Shown here in pieces: positions 1 through 7,214 of a stretch of 7,859 bases of DNA; within the stretch, counting starts at the first letter, position 1, and the number at the start of each line of letters is the position of its first letter. Source of the DNA: Akkermansiaceae bacterium. GTDB taxonomy: Bacteria > Verrucomicrobiota > Verrucomicrobiia > Verrucomicrobiales > Akkermansiaceae. The position numbers were made by a program, and so were the translations under genes. The notes below the pieces were generated by a model. That model was not told the DNA's origin. It did no database searches and saw only the letters and a list, made by a program, of their open reading frames with translations. The stretch covers positions 1 through 7,859 of the forward strand of contig JALZUI010000112.1 in assembly GCA_023301545.1 (NCBI GenBank). Direction: 5' to 3'.

Positions 1-1
1 A

Positions 2-1921
2 CGCCAGTTTAGCCCTAGCGCCGAATTTAGCGCGCAGGCACGAGTATCTTCCATGGAACAGTATCGTGAAATGTACGATGAATCGATCAACTCCCCTGAC
101 ACCTTTTGGGCCCGTGAAGCGGAAGAGCTTTCTTGGCAAAAACCTTGGGATCAAGTTCTAACTTGGGAAGCTCCCAACGCCCAATGGTTCACGGGTGGAA
201 AGGTCAACATTTCTGAAAATTGCCTAGACCGTCATCTCACTACTTCGCGTAAGGATAAGATCGCCATTCATTGGATCGGTGAACTTGGCGAAAAAGTTTC
301 TCTCACCTATAGCGAACTTCACGCTCAAGTTTGTAAGTTCGCGAATGTTCTCACCAATCATGGAGTCTCTTCTGGCGATCCCGTCTTACTCTACATGCCA
401 ATGATCCCGGAGGCCGTCATCGCGATGCTCGCCTGTGCACGGATAGGGGCGCTCCACTCCGTAGTATTTGGCGGTTTCTCGGTCGATGCCATTGCAGACC
501 GCTTAGAGGACTGTGGCGCTCAGTTCGTCATTACCGCTGACGGAGGCTTTCGCCGAGGAAAACCTCTTGATTTAAAGTCCAATGTCGATGCGGCTCTAGA
601 ACGCTACCCAGCAGTAACACACAGCTTTGTAGTCCAGCGTACCAAAGGCGACGTCACCATGACTGAAGGACGTGACATCTGGTGGCACGACGCTATGGCG
701 CAAGCTGAAACTGAACACCTCGCGCAGGGCTTTGACAGTGAACACCCCCTCTTTATACTCTACACCTCTGGCTCCACAGGAAAGCCCAAGGGCGTTCTTC
801 ACACCACCGGTGGCTACATGGTCGGCACCTATGCGACCTGCAAATACATTTTCGACATGAACGATCAAGATGTCTACTGGTGTACTGCTGATGTAGGCTG
901 GATTACTGGACACTCCTATATTTGTTACGGGCCTCTCCTAAATGGAGTTACGCAAATCATGTACGAAGGCGCGCCTAACTACCCTGACTTTGGTCGGTTC
1001 TGGGAAATTGTAGAGGAATACAAGGTCTCTATTTTCTACACCGCCCCTACCGCTGTTCGAGCCTTCATCAAGGCTGGCGATGACTTTCCGAATAAACATG
1101 ACCTTTCCTCCCTCCGTCTCCTCGGAACAGTGGGCGAACCAATCAGCCCCGAAGCCTGGATGTGGTACCATAAAGTTATCGGGGGAGAGCGCTGCCCCAT
1201 TGTCGATACCTGGTGGCAAACAGAAACGGGCGCGATTATGATCTCCCCCCTTCCTGGAGCGACTCCAACCCGCCCAGGCACCGCCACTCTTCCGTTCTTT
1301 GGAGTCGATGCCGTTGTCCTCGATGAAGAAGGCAACGAATGCCCTCCTAACCAAGCGGGTAAACTCGTTGTCCGCAAACCGTGGCCTAGTATGCTCCGTG
1401 GTATTTACCGTAATCCCGATCGCTACCAGTCTGCTTATTGGAGTGATTACCCTGGCATTTATACTGTCGGCGACGGCGCTCGCAAAGACGAGGATGGCAA
1501 CACTTGGATCGTGGGCCGTCTCGATGATGTTCTCAACGTCTCTGGCCACCGCCTAGGAACCGCCGAAATCGAAAGTGCGCTTGCCACTCATCAGAATGTT
1601 GCCGAAGCCGCAATCGTAGGTAAACCTCATGAAATTAAAGGAGAATCCGTTATCGCCTTCGTCGTACTCAGAGAAGCCGTTGAAGACGAAAACTACTCTT
1701 TAGAGCTCCGTCAACACGTAGCCTCTATGATCGGAGCCCTCGCTCGCCCAGATCATCTCTACCTAGTTTCCGCCCTACCTAAAACCCGCTCTGGAAAAAT
1801 CATGCGCCGACTCCTTAAGGAGCTCGTCGCCACTGGCGAAATCACTGGAAACACAACCACCTTAGAGGACTCTACTGTTGTAACCGAACTCCAAAACGTA
1901 GTACAAAATAAGACCTCATAA
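2..1921 (+). CDS. acs: Acetyl-CoA synthetase (AMP-forming), 5'-partial
   Basis: Activates acetate to acetyl-AMP and then acetyl-CoA in the cytoplasm, feeding central metabolism. Numbered from the ATG at 53, visible motifs are the P-loop-like YTSGSTGKPKG (237-247), ADVGWITGHSYI (about 279-290), WWQTETG (387-393, including the Trp that restricts the pocket to acetate), the hinge GRLDDVLNVSGHR (about 488-500) and PKTRSGKIMRR (576-586). Lys582 in the last motif matches the catalytic lysine that is acetylated in other Acs enzymes. The run HTTGGY after the P-loop favours acetate over propionate enzymes. The frame is open from position 2, and the 17 codons before the ATG (RQFSPSAEFSAQARVSS) look like a normal Acs N-terminus. 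The gene therefore starts left of the window, with roughly ten residues missing judged against the usual ~650. It ends in TAA. The family call is very secure. Confidence 0.96.
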   Translation, partial: RQFSPSAEFSAQARVSSMEQYREMYDESINSPDTFWAREAEELSWQKPWDQVLTWEAPNAQWFTGGKVNISENCLDRHLTTSRKDKIAIHWIGELGEKVSLTYSELHAQVCKFANVLTNHGVSSGDPVLLYMPMIPEAVIAMLACARIGALHSVVFGGFSVDAIADRLEDCGAQFVITADGGFRRGKPLDLKSNVDAALERYPAVTHSFVVQRTKGDVTMTEGRDIWWHDAMAQAETEHLAQGFDSEHPLFILYTSGSTGKPKGVLHTTGGYMVGTYATCKYIFDMNDQDVYWCTADVGWITGHSYICYGPLLNGVTQIMYEGAPNYPDFGRFWEIVEEYKVSIFYTAPTAVRAFIKAGDDFPNKHDLSSLRLLGTVGEPISPEAWMWYHKVIGGERCPIVDTWWQTETGAIMISPLPGATPTRPGTATLPFFGVDAVVLDEEGNECPPNQAGKLVVRKPWPSMLRGIYRNPDRYQSAYWSDYPGIYTVGDGARKDEDGNTWIVGRLDDVLNVSGHRLGTAEIESALATHQNVAEAAIVGKPHEIKGESVIAFVVLREAVEDENYSLELRQHVASMIGALARPDHLYLVSALPKTRSGKIMRRLLKELVATGEITGNTTTLEDSTVVTELQNVVQNKTS

Positions 1922-1975
1922 ACTCACTCGATGACGTTTATGCGCTAGTATCCAACTAAAAAAGTCAAAAATACA

Positions 1976-2004
1976 TTGTACATACCAGTCTAATAGACTA
2001 TATT
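1976..2004 (+). promoter_or_regulatory. Candidate sigma70-type promoter for the pseudopilin unit
   Basis: TTGTAC at 1976-1981 (3 of 6 to consensus) lies 17 bases before TATATT at 1999-2004 (5 of 6). Transcription would start near 2011, giving a leader of about 40 bases before the ATG at 2051. The region is AT-rich and lies between acs and a compositionally different gene, so a new promoter here is reasonable. The -35 box is weak and the call rests only on pattern. Confidence 0.4.
1987..1999. repeat. 13-bp near-palindrome in the promoter spacer
   Basis: AGTCTA-A-TAGACT is a perfect 6-bp inverted repeat around one central base. It fills the spacer between the proposed -35 and -10 boxes and touches the first base of the -10. 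That position suits an operator for a dimeric repressor or a promoter-distorting regulator, but no regulator is identified. A single-base loop and no following T-run make it a poor terminator for acs. Confidence 0.35.
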
Positions 2005-2050
2005 GTAATTAAGATTGCAGTTGTTTTTCAGTCTCACCCTTACTCGCCTT

Positions 2051-5000
2051 ATGAAATCAAACCTATCTAAGCCTTATAAATCTCACAACAAAGGTTTCGC
2101 TCTGATTGCAGTGATCAGTTTAGTTGTTTTACTCGCACTAGTCGCTGTTGCATTACTAACACTGGGAAATGTTAACACCCGGTCAAACTCGAATAGCGAA
2201 ATAGAGAGTGCTAAGGAAAATGCAAAGCTTTCTTTAATGATTGCTCTCGGCGAGCTCCAAGAAAAAGCAGGTCATGACACGCGCATCACCGCTTCTGCCA
2301 CTGCTATTGCAACAGTATCAGACCCCATGGACCTTGCTGAAACGATCCCAGTAACTGGGGTCTGGAGATCATGGGAAGGTACTGATCATGATGCCTCAGG
2401 AGTTCCTGAACCTCCTCTCTACAGTGAAAAACTCACAACGGGAGATTTAGATATTTCGAGTTCATCAAATGGTCGTTTTCTCGGCTGGCTCGTTTCAGGT
2501 TCAGAAGCTGACAATGATGCCGATTCACCACCTGACCTAACCACAGGCTCAGTCAACCTTCTTAACTTCGAAACCATAGATCCAATTACTTCAAATTCTG
2601 TTTCTAATGAAGTGCGAGTTGATCCTACAAACCTTAATAATGACGGAAGCTATGCTTGGTGGATTCAAGGCGAAAACACAAAAGCACTTATTCGGAAGCC
2701 TGAAACCTCACCCTCTACTGATATTGACTGGGCTAATAGGCTCTCTACAGGTACCTACTCAGACATCACGAGTTTCTCCCTTGATCCAAGTGACAGCAAA
2801 CTCCTAGAGACCTTTCCTTCTCTTGAGACCATTGATTTCATTGACCAGGATTTCGCTGAGAACAACTTTAATGACGCAACGCATTATTCCCGAGGCTTAC
2901 TGACAAACTCAGCAACAGGAGGATGGAGAAAGGATTTATCCATCATGACCGAAGAATTCGATAATATTACGAATAAGGAATTTTTCACTCTCAACCCTGG
3001 TAATGAACTAGACTACAGTAGTGGTGAATTCATTTATCACTGGAATCAACTCACTGATTTCCTAGATGATAGCGCTAACAATCGTCCAGCAGCGGCTTCA
3101 AGTACATGGGAGGCTCTCGTGAATTACACACAAAAATATAAAGATGCTGTATCTGGAGTGAAAGAAGTAAAAACAACCTTTGATCCTACCACTTCAACAG
3201 ATTTTGGTGTGAGCGATCGAGACCTGAGGCCTATTTTACATAGCATCACTTGGGTATTATCGTTCACTGCAGAACGAATAGGCAATTCAAATTCTTATAA
3301 TCCACAACTTAAGCTTTTACCTGTCGTAACATACTGGAACCCTTATAATACTACTATTCAAGGATTAGGAGACTTCGAATTACGAAACACAAACCCTATA
3401 CCAATCAATTTCAAATTTACAATCGGTTCTCGAGTAGTACAAGGATCTCTTACCGATGATCAGATCATCTCTTTCCGAAACAATTTTAGATATCGGTTCT
3501 CGGACTCAGCTCCTTGGGCTCCCGGAGAAAATCGAATTTACACAGGTGCAACTGTACTAAACTCAGGTATATCCACCATGACATCTGGCTTTAACCGAGA
3601 CGCTGGCGGAACTGTTGAAATCACCCCTAGAAATGTGGTAGCAGCGGACGGCGGGGATGAGGTAACTATCGAATTATCAGCCGACTCTATTGACGCTCGT
3701 CTGGGTTTGTTACAACAAAATAGCACCACAATGCAGAATTTCAACACTGCGTATGAAATCGCTGACTCAGATACGAAAAAGATGTGGGAAAAAGCTATCG
3801 ATAACACTGTAATAAAAGAATTCAATGTGGCTGAATCAGCAAGTAGCCCACAGACATTTTTCATTGCTTCACTGAGGCTTAAATCACCTTCTACCCCTGA
3901 TGTCAATCCGAGCAGCGACCTCATGCGCAGCAGAGGCTACGCTGACAATAAGATACTATTCACCCGACTAGGCAATATAGAACCAAGTGGCAACCTAGCG
4001 ATCGAAAATCCTGAAAGCCTTCCCTATGAATGGGTTCTAGAAACATTAAATGGTACTAATTCCCCTATTCTACCTCAAACCCCTTCACTGACTGCTACCA
4101 ATACCTACATCGGTACTAGCCCTGAATCTACATTAGGAATGGAAAAACTGATTATTAGCGAAATCCCTAGCCGCGCGATTCATTCTTTAGGTGATTTACA
4201 ACACTTTGACCATGCCTACCCTAACCCCCTTCCACCTTACCCATCAAACCCAATTGGAAACAGTAGTGCGAGTTACTTAATCGAACCTGACGAAATTGCA
4301 GTAGGGGGTAGCACAGGGGCAAACGCATTCTCCTTCGACCACAGCTATCTGGCCAATCATCTTCTGTATGATGATTGGTTTGTATCCTCGCTTAAATCTC
4401 AGAGCCTCACTGCAGTAAACCTACAGCCTTCTTACAATCAGTTCCTTGAAGGACTTACTCCGCTAGAGAATAGTATGTATGTCCCTGCGGAGGTAATCAG
4501 CTCTCCTGAGCCTTATGACACTCAAGACACTTGGCGTAACTTTGCCTCAGATATAGAAGTTGAAGGGATGTTTAACGTCAACTCAACATCTGTCAACGCC
4601 TGGAAAGCAATGCTCAAAAAACTCCGTGATGCCTCTGTTCCTCAGATAAATAATGCTACGAATAGCTTAGATACCAGAATCGATGAAACTCCAGTTCCGC
4701 GCCTTACGGTCTCTACCATTGCTGACAGTGAAATTAGCTCAGACAGCACTATAGCAGCACTTGGTTCACACGCCTGGTTAACTGATAACCAAATTAATGC
4801 CTTAGCTAAGGAAATCGTAACGCAGGTTAAACGACGTGGTCCATTCCTCTCTCTCTCCGAATTTTTAAACCGCCAGCTCTCTCTTGATGATGATCTAGCT
4901 AAATCAGGAGCTATCGAATCAGCCCTTAATGAACTCGTTGGCAAAGCTCAGTCCGAAAATCCTTATTTTGACTTTGTTAACTTATTTACAGAAGCAGCCT

Positions 5001-5344
5001 CATCAAACCCTGCTGGCTCCAACGCCCACGCATTCCCTCTAGCGGCTGATGGAAGTGTCGTCTACGGATACCCGGGATGGATACGCCAAGCTGATATTAT
5101 CCGCCCACTAGCACCTGTATTAAGCGTACGTGATGACACCTTCCGCATCCGTGCCTACGGAAGCAAAGGCGGCACTGAGGCTTGGTGTGAAGCGATCGTT
5201 CAACGCAAAGCTGACTATGTAGACCCTGCTGATGAAAACACGATAGCGCCTTCAGACACCACACTCACTTCTGACATCAATAAAGCTCTTGGTCGAAAAT
5301 TCAAGATCATCTCCTTCCGTTGGCTCTCAGAAGAAGAAATTTAA
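2051..5344 (+). CDS. Large pseudopilin-like protein, Verru_Chthon cassette protein A type
   Basis: A 1097-residue envelope protein. A basic leader (residues 1-15, ending HNKG) is followed by one hydrophobic helix (FALIAVISLVVLLALVAVAL, from residue 16), a type III prepilin-like signal with predicted cleavage after Gly15. Mature position 5 is Ala, not Glu, as in GspK/PilX-type minor pilins. The long middle is polar, rich in Asn, Ser and Thr, and looks extracytoplasmic. RRGPFLSLSEFLNRQL (928-943) and the C-terminal DDTFRIRAYG (1028-1037), AWCEAIVQR (1044-1052) and final FRWLSEEEI agree with my memory of the Verru_Chthon protein A family. The ATG at 2051 is preferred to a TTG at 2015 because it gives a proper short prepilin leader. 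No Shine-Dalgarno is visible. The next gene starts 15 bases downstream. Function is unknown; a tip or scaffold role in a pilus-like or secretion assembly is inference. Confidence 0.85.
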   Translation: MKSNLSKPYKSHNKGFALIAVISLVVLLALVAVALLTLGNVNTRSNSNSEIESAKENAKLSLMIALGELQEKAGHDTRITASATAIATVSDPMDLAETIPVTGVWRSWEGTDHDASGVPEPPLYSEKLTTGDLDISSSSNGRFLGWLVSGSEADNDADSPPDLTTGSVNLLNFETIDPITSNSVSNEVRVDPTNLNNDGSYAWWIQGENTKALIRKPETSPSTDIDWANRLSTGTYSDITSFSLDPSDSKLLETFPSLETIDFIDQDFAENNFNDATHYSRGLLTNSATGGWRKDLSIMTEEFDNITNKEFFTLNPGNELDYSSGEFIYHWNQLTDFLDDSANNRPAAASSTWEALVNYTQKYKDAVSGVKEVKTTFDPTTSTDFGVSDRDLRPILHSITWVLSFTAERIGNSNSYNPQLKLLPVVTYWNPYNTTIQGLGDFELRNTNPIPINFKFTIGSRVVQGSLTDDQIISFRNNFRYRFSDSAPWAPGENRIYTGATVLNSGISTMTSGFNRDAGGTVEITPRNVVAADGGDEVTIELSADSIDARLGLLQQNSTTMQNFNTAYEIADSDTKKMWEKAIDNTVIKEFNVAESASSPQTFFIASLRLKSPSTPDVNPSSDLMRSRGYADNKILFTRLGNIEPSGNLAIENPESLPYEWVLETLNGTNSPILPQTPSLTATNTYIGTSPESTLGMEKLIISEIPSRAIHSLGDLQHFDHAYPNPLPPYPSNPIGNSSASYLIEPDEIAVGGSTGANAFSFDHSYLANHLLYDDWFVSSLKSQSLTAVNLQPSYNQFLEGLTPLENSMYVPAEVISSPEPYDTQDTWRNFASDIEVEGMFNVNSTSVNAWKAMLKKLRDASVPQINNATNSLDTRIDETPVPRLTVSTIADSEISSDSTIAALGSHAWLTDNQINALAKEIVTQVKRRGPFLSLSEFLNRQLSLDDDLAKSGAIESALNELVGKAQSENPYFDFVNLFTEAASSNPAGSNAHAFPLAADGSVVYGYPGWIRQADIIRPLAPVLSVRDDTFRIRAYGSKGGTEAWCEAIVQRKADYVDPADENTIAPSDTTLTSDINKALGRKFKIISFRWLSEEEI

Positions 5345-5359
5345 TTTATTCCAAAATTC

Positions 5360-6055
5360 ATGATTACATCCATTCGTATTATCTTAACCGCAATTATCTT
5401 ATTAGGTTTCGTATCCGCTCAAGATAAAGCCCCTAAGAGATCAGCCCGATTAATCTACTTTCAAGCCCCGAAAGATGCGCCAAGCGTCGCTCAAGTGCAT
5501 CAAGCTGGACTTGGGGCTCAAGAAATCAAACTCAATAAGCACAACTTCACCAAGGCTTTTGAAATAAACAAAGGCGAAGCCATCCTACATTTTCTACCCC
5601 AAGATTATTCCGGAGAACTGAGCGAGGAGATTATTGCTAGTGCTCCTAAAGCCGTTATTCCGACTTCATGGGAGAGGACTCTCTTGCTTATTTTCCCTGA
5701 TCCTAAAAATGCTTTTTTTCCCATAAAGATTCAAGCTATAGACGCGAGCTCAAGTACCTTTGATAAAGGAGAGATGCTTTTCATTAATTTTTCAGACTCT
5801 GTGATTAAAGGTTCCGTTGCCCAGCGAGAAATTAACCTCAAACCTAAGTCTAAAAAAGTAATTAAAAAGCCCAGACAAGATAAAGGCTCCTATTTTGTAA
5901 AGCTAGATGCCTATAGCACTAAATTGAAAAAGAATAGCGTTCTACTAAGACAATCTTGGATTTACGCTCCCGATTCTCGTTATCTAGTGTTTGCTACTAA
6001 TGCAAAACATCCTAGAGTTGCCAAACTCTATATTACTGAAGTCTTTGATTACTAG
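5360..6055 (+). CDS. Secreted protein of unknown function paired with the pseudopilin
   Basis: A 231-residue protein with a clear Sec signal peptide: a short N-region ending in Arg6, a hydrophobic core at 7-18, and signal peptidase I cleavage expected after VSA (residue 20). There is no lipobox Cys and no further membrane segment, so it should be periplasmic or exported. The rest alternates polar and hydrophobic residues in a beta-strand-like pattern. GEMLFINFSD is followed by a Lys-rich stretch at 161-175, then SYFVKLDAY and RYLVFATN, and the protein ends VFDY. I recall similar short, unnamed secreted proteins in Verrucomicrobiota but cannot name a domain. It starts 15 bases after the pseudopilin stop, so the two are probably co-transcribed and it may bind or assist the pseudopilin. 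No Shine-Dalgarno is seen. The gene call is strong and the role is inferred from context only. Confidence 0.8.
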   Translation: MITSIRIILTAIILLGFVSAQDKAPKRSARLIYFQAPKDAPSVAQVHQAGLGAQEIKLNKHNFTKAFEINKGEAILHFLPQDYSGELSEEIIASAPKAVIPTSWERTLLLIFPDPKNAFFPIKIQAIDASSSTFDKGEMLFINFSDSVIKGSVAQREINLKPKSKKVIKKPRQDKGSYFVKLDAYSTKLKKNSVLLRQSWIYAPDSRYLVFATNAKHPRVAKLYITEVFDY

Positions 6056-6066
6056 AGGGCTCTAGT
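6051..6066. repeat. 16-bp inverted repeat overlapping a stop codon
   Basis: ACTAGAG-GG-CTCTAGT is a perfect 7-bp inverted repeat with a 2-base centre. As RNA it would form 6 pairs closing a GGGC loop. It contains the TAG stop (6053-6055) of the secreted-protein gene. No T-run follows, so it is not a standard intrinsic terminator. It could be an RNA-stabilising hairpin, a weak terminator or a protein-binding site. Confidence 0.4.
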
Positions 6067-6114
6067 GAAGATCATTGTAATCCCGCCACAACTTTCAGCT
6101 TCTTGTTTTTAGGC

Positions 6115-6142
6115 TTCTCAGGCGCTAGGTGTGCTTTATAGT
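6115..6142 (+). promoter_or_regulatory. Candidate promoter for the gbsR-nusG-rhodanese unit
   Basis: TTCTCA at 6115-6120 (4 of 6 to TTGACA) lies 16 bases before TATAGT at 6137-6142 (5 of 6 to TATAAT). Transcription would start near 6149, only a few bases before the ATG at 6153, so the message would be nearly leaderless. This agrees with the absence of a Shine-Dalgarno. The regulator could autoregulate here, but no clear operator is visible. Confidence 0.4.
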
Positions 6143-6152
6143 TTTCTGATAC

Positions 6153-6644
6153 ATGTCTGATGAACCGCTAGCTAATAACCTCACAAATGCTCAAAAAGAG
6201 GTCATTTCCTACTTTGGTGATGGAGTCCGCGTTCTCGGGTTACCTAAATCCGTCGGGGAAATTTACGGACTACTTTTTATTACTCCCGCCCCTCTTTCGC
6301 TCGATGATCTGGTAGAGAAGTTAGCGATGAGTAAAGGATCTGCTAGCCAGGGACTCAAGTTTCTCCGTAACCTCGGAGCCGTCCACCGCGAAGAGATTGA
6401 ACGCAAGGCCTACTACACCCCCGAACTTCAGCTCAAAAGTTTAGTCGGTGGATTCATCAAAGAGGAAGTACGTCCGCATGTCAAAAGCGGCCAAGAAAAG
6501 CTCGCCCTGATCAAAAGTGTTATCGACCAAGAAAAAGATGAGGAAACTGCCGATTTCTATGACGAACGTTTCATCAAAATGGAACGCTGGACTAAACAAG
6601 CCAAGGTCGTTCTCCCCCTTCTCCAACATGTCCTCAACAACTAA
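6153..6644 (+). CDS. GbsR/MarR-family transcriptional regulator
   Basis: A 163-residue cytoplasmic DNA-binding protein. A winged helix-turn-helix covers about residues 30-90. PKSVGEIYGLLFIT (31-44) is the GbsR-like opening helix, PLSLDDLVEKL (47-57) the first HTH helix, SKGSASQGLKFLRNLG (60-75) the recognition helix and AVHREEIERKAYYTP (76-90) the wing. Residues 91-163 are mostly helical and charged, suiting dimerisation or ligand sensing. The length fits the family. The ATG at 6153 is the first in frame and gives a normal short N-terminal extension. The NusG-like gene follows after 12 bases, so the two are probably co-transcribed. GbsR relatives regulate osmoprotectant genes in Bacillus, but no such genes are here and the ligand and targets are unknown. 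Higher GC than the preceding two genes. Confidence 0.88.
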   Translation: MSDEPLANNLTNAQKEVISYFGDGVRVLGLPKSVGEIYGLLFITPAPLSLDDLVEKLAMSKGSASQGLKFLRNLGAVHREEIERKAYYTPELQLKSLVGGFIKEEVRPHVKSGQEKLALIKSVIDQEKDEETADFYDERFIKMERWTKQAKVVLPLLQHVLNN

Positions 6645-6656
6645 ACAGATAGCGAA

Positions 6657-7214
6657 ATGACGGATCCCCGATGGAACGACGAAAGCCCCGAATGGTTCGT
6701 CCTCAGAAGCCAAACTAAGCGCGAGCATATCGCCGCTAAAATCTTAGGCGACATAGAAGGAGTCGAAGTATTCTGCCCCCGTATCCGCTATAAGAAAGCC
6801 ACACGACGTGGAAAAATTTGGTGGGTAGAGCCACTCTTTCCTAGCTACCTCCTCGCCAAGTTTCACTACCCAACTCTCTCTCGCCAAGTCACCTCCAGTC
6901 ACGGAATCATTAATATCGTGAACTTTGGAGGTCAGACCATCAGCTTAAAGGAAGAGGTGGTCACACAAATCCGCGCCTTAGTGCAAGATCACAGCACGGA
7001 AGAAGACATCATCGAATTTAAACCCTCAATCTCCGTCGGAGACGAAGTCGAGGTCGCAGACGGAGCCTTTAAAGGGGTCACGGGAACCATTACCGAACCT
7101 CTCTCCGCCCAAGAGCGCGTTAAAGTTCTTATTGACCTTCTGGGACAACCGCAGATCATCGAAGTCGACCTTTACTCCCTCCTCCTTCCCCAGCGCCCCC
7201 AACCAGAACCATGA
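6657..7214 (+). CDS. Specialised NusG paralogue (RfaH/UpxY-like elongation factor)
   Basis: A 185-residue protein expected to bind RNA polymerase and alter pausing or termination. The NGN domain spans about residues 11-108, with WFVLRSQTKREHIAAKIL at 13-30 and the characteristic PLFPSYLLAKF at 59-69. A KOW domain follows at about 124-158, with VGDEVEVADGAFKGVTGTI at 127-145. Housekeeping nusG normally sits beside secE and ribosomal protein genes. Neither is here, and the sequence is diverged, so a paralogue acting on selected operons (as RfaH and UpxY do for surface polysaccharides) is more likely. It lies 12 bases after the GbsR-type gene and overlaps the rhodanese gene by 4 bases (ATGA), which suggests an operon with translational coupling. 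Targets are not visible; no polysaccharide genes occur in the window. Confidence 0.88.
   Translation: MTDPRWNDESPEWFVLRSQTKREHIAAKILGDIEGVEVFCPRIRYKKATRRGKIWWVEPLFPSYLLAKFHYPTLSRQVTSSHGIINIVNFGGQTISLKEEVVTQIRALVQDHSTEEDIIEFKPSISVGDEVEVADGAFKGVTGTITEPLSAQERVKVLIDLLGQPQIIEVDLYSLLLPQRPQPEP

Noticed and set aside
938..1549. Minus-strand open frame of about 200 codons inside acs
   Set aside because: It lies wholly within a strongly conserved enzyme gene, shows no recognisable domain, and is best explained as an antisense shadow of biased codon use.
1922..2010. Rho-independent terminator after acs
   Set aside because: No stable GC-rich hairpin followed by a T-run was found; the only inverted repeat has a one-base loop and fits an operator better.
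2015..2050. TTG at 2015 as the start of the pseudopilin gene
   Set aside because: It adds 12 residues, including a hydrophobic FFSLTL run, ahead of the basic prepilin leader and sits almost at the predicted transcription start. The ATG at 2051 gives a normal 15-residue leader.
3538..3924. Minus-strand open frame inside the pseudopilin gene
   Set aside because: No start context, no recognisable domain and complete overlap with a supported gene.
6074..6160. Minus-strand reading frame in the intergenic region ending in a Lys-rich tail (APEKPKNKKLKVVAGLQ) before TGA
   Set aside because: It looks slightly protein-like and might be a gene remnant, but the open stretch is only about 30 codons, has no ATG, GTG or TTG start upstream in frame, and is closed by a TAG.
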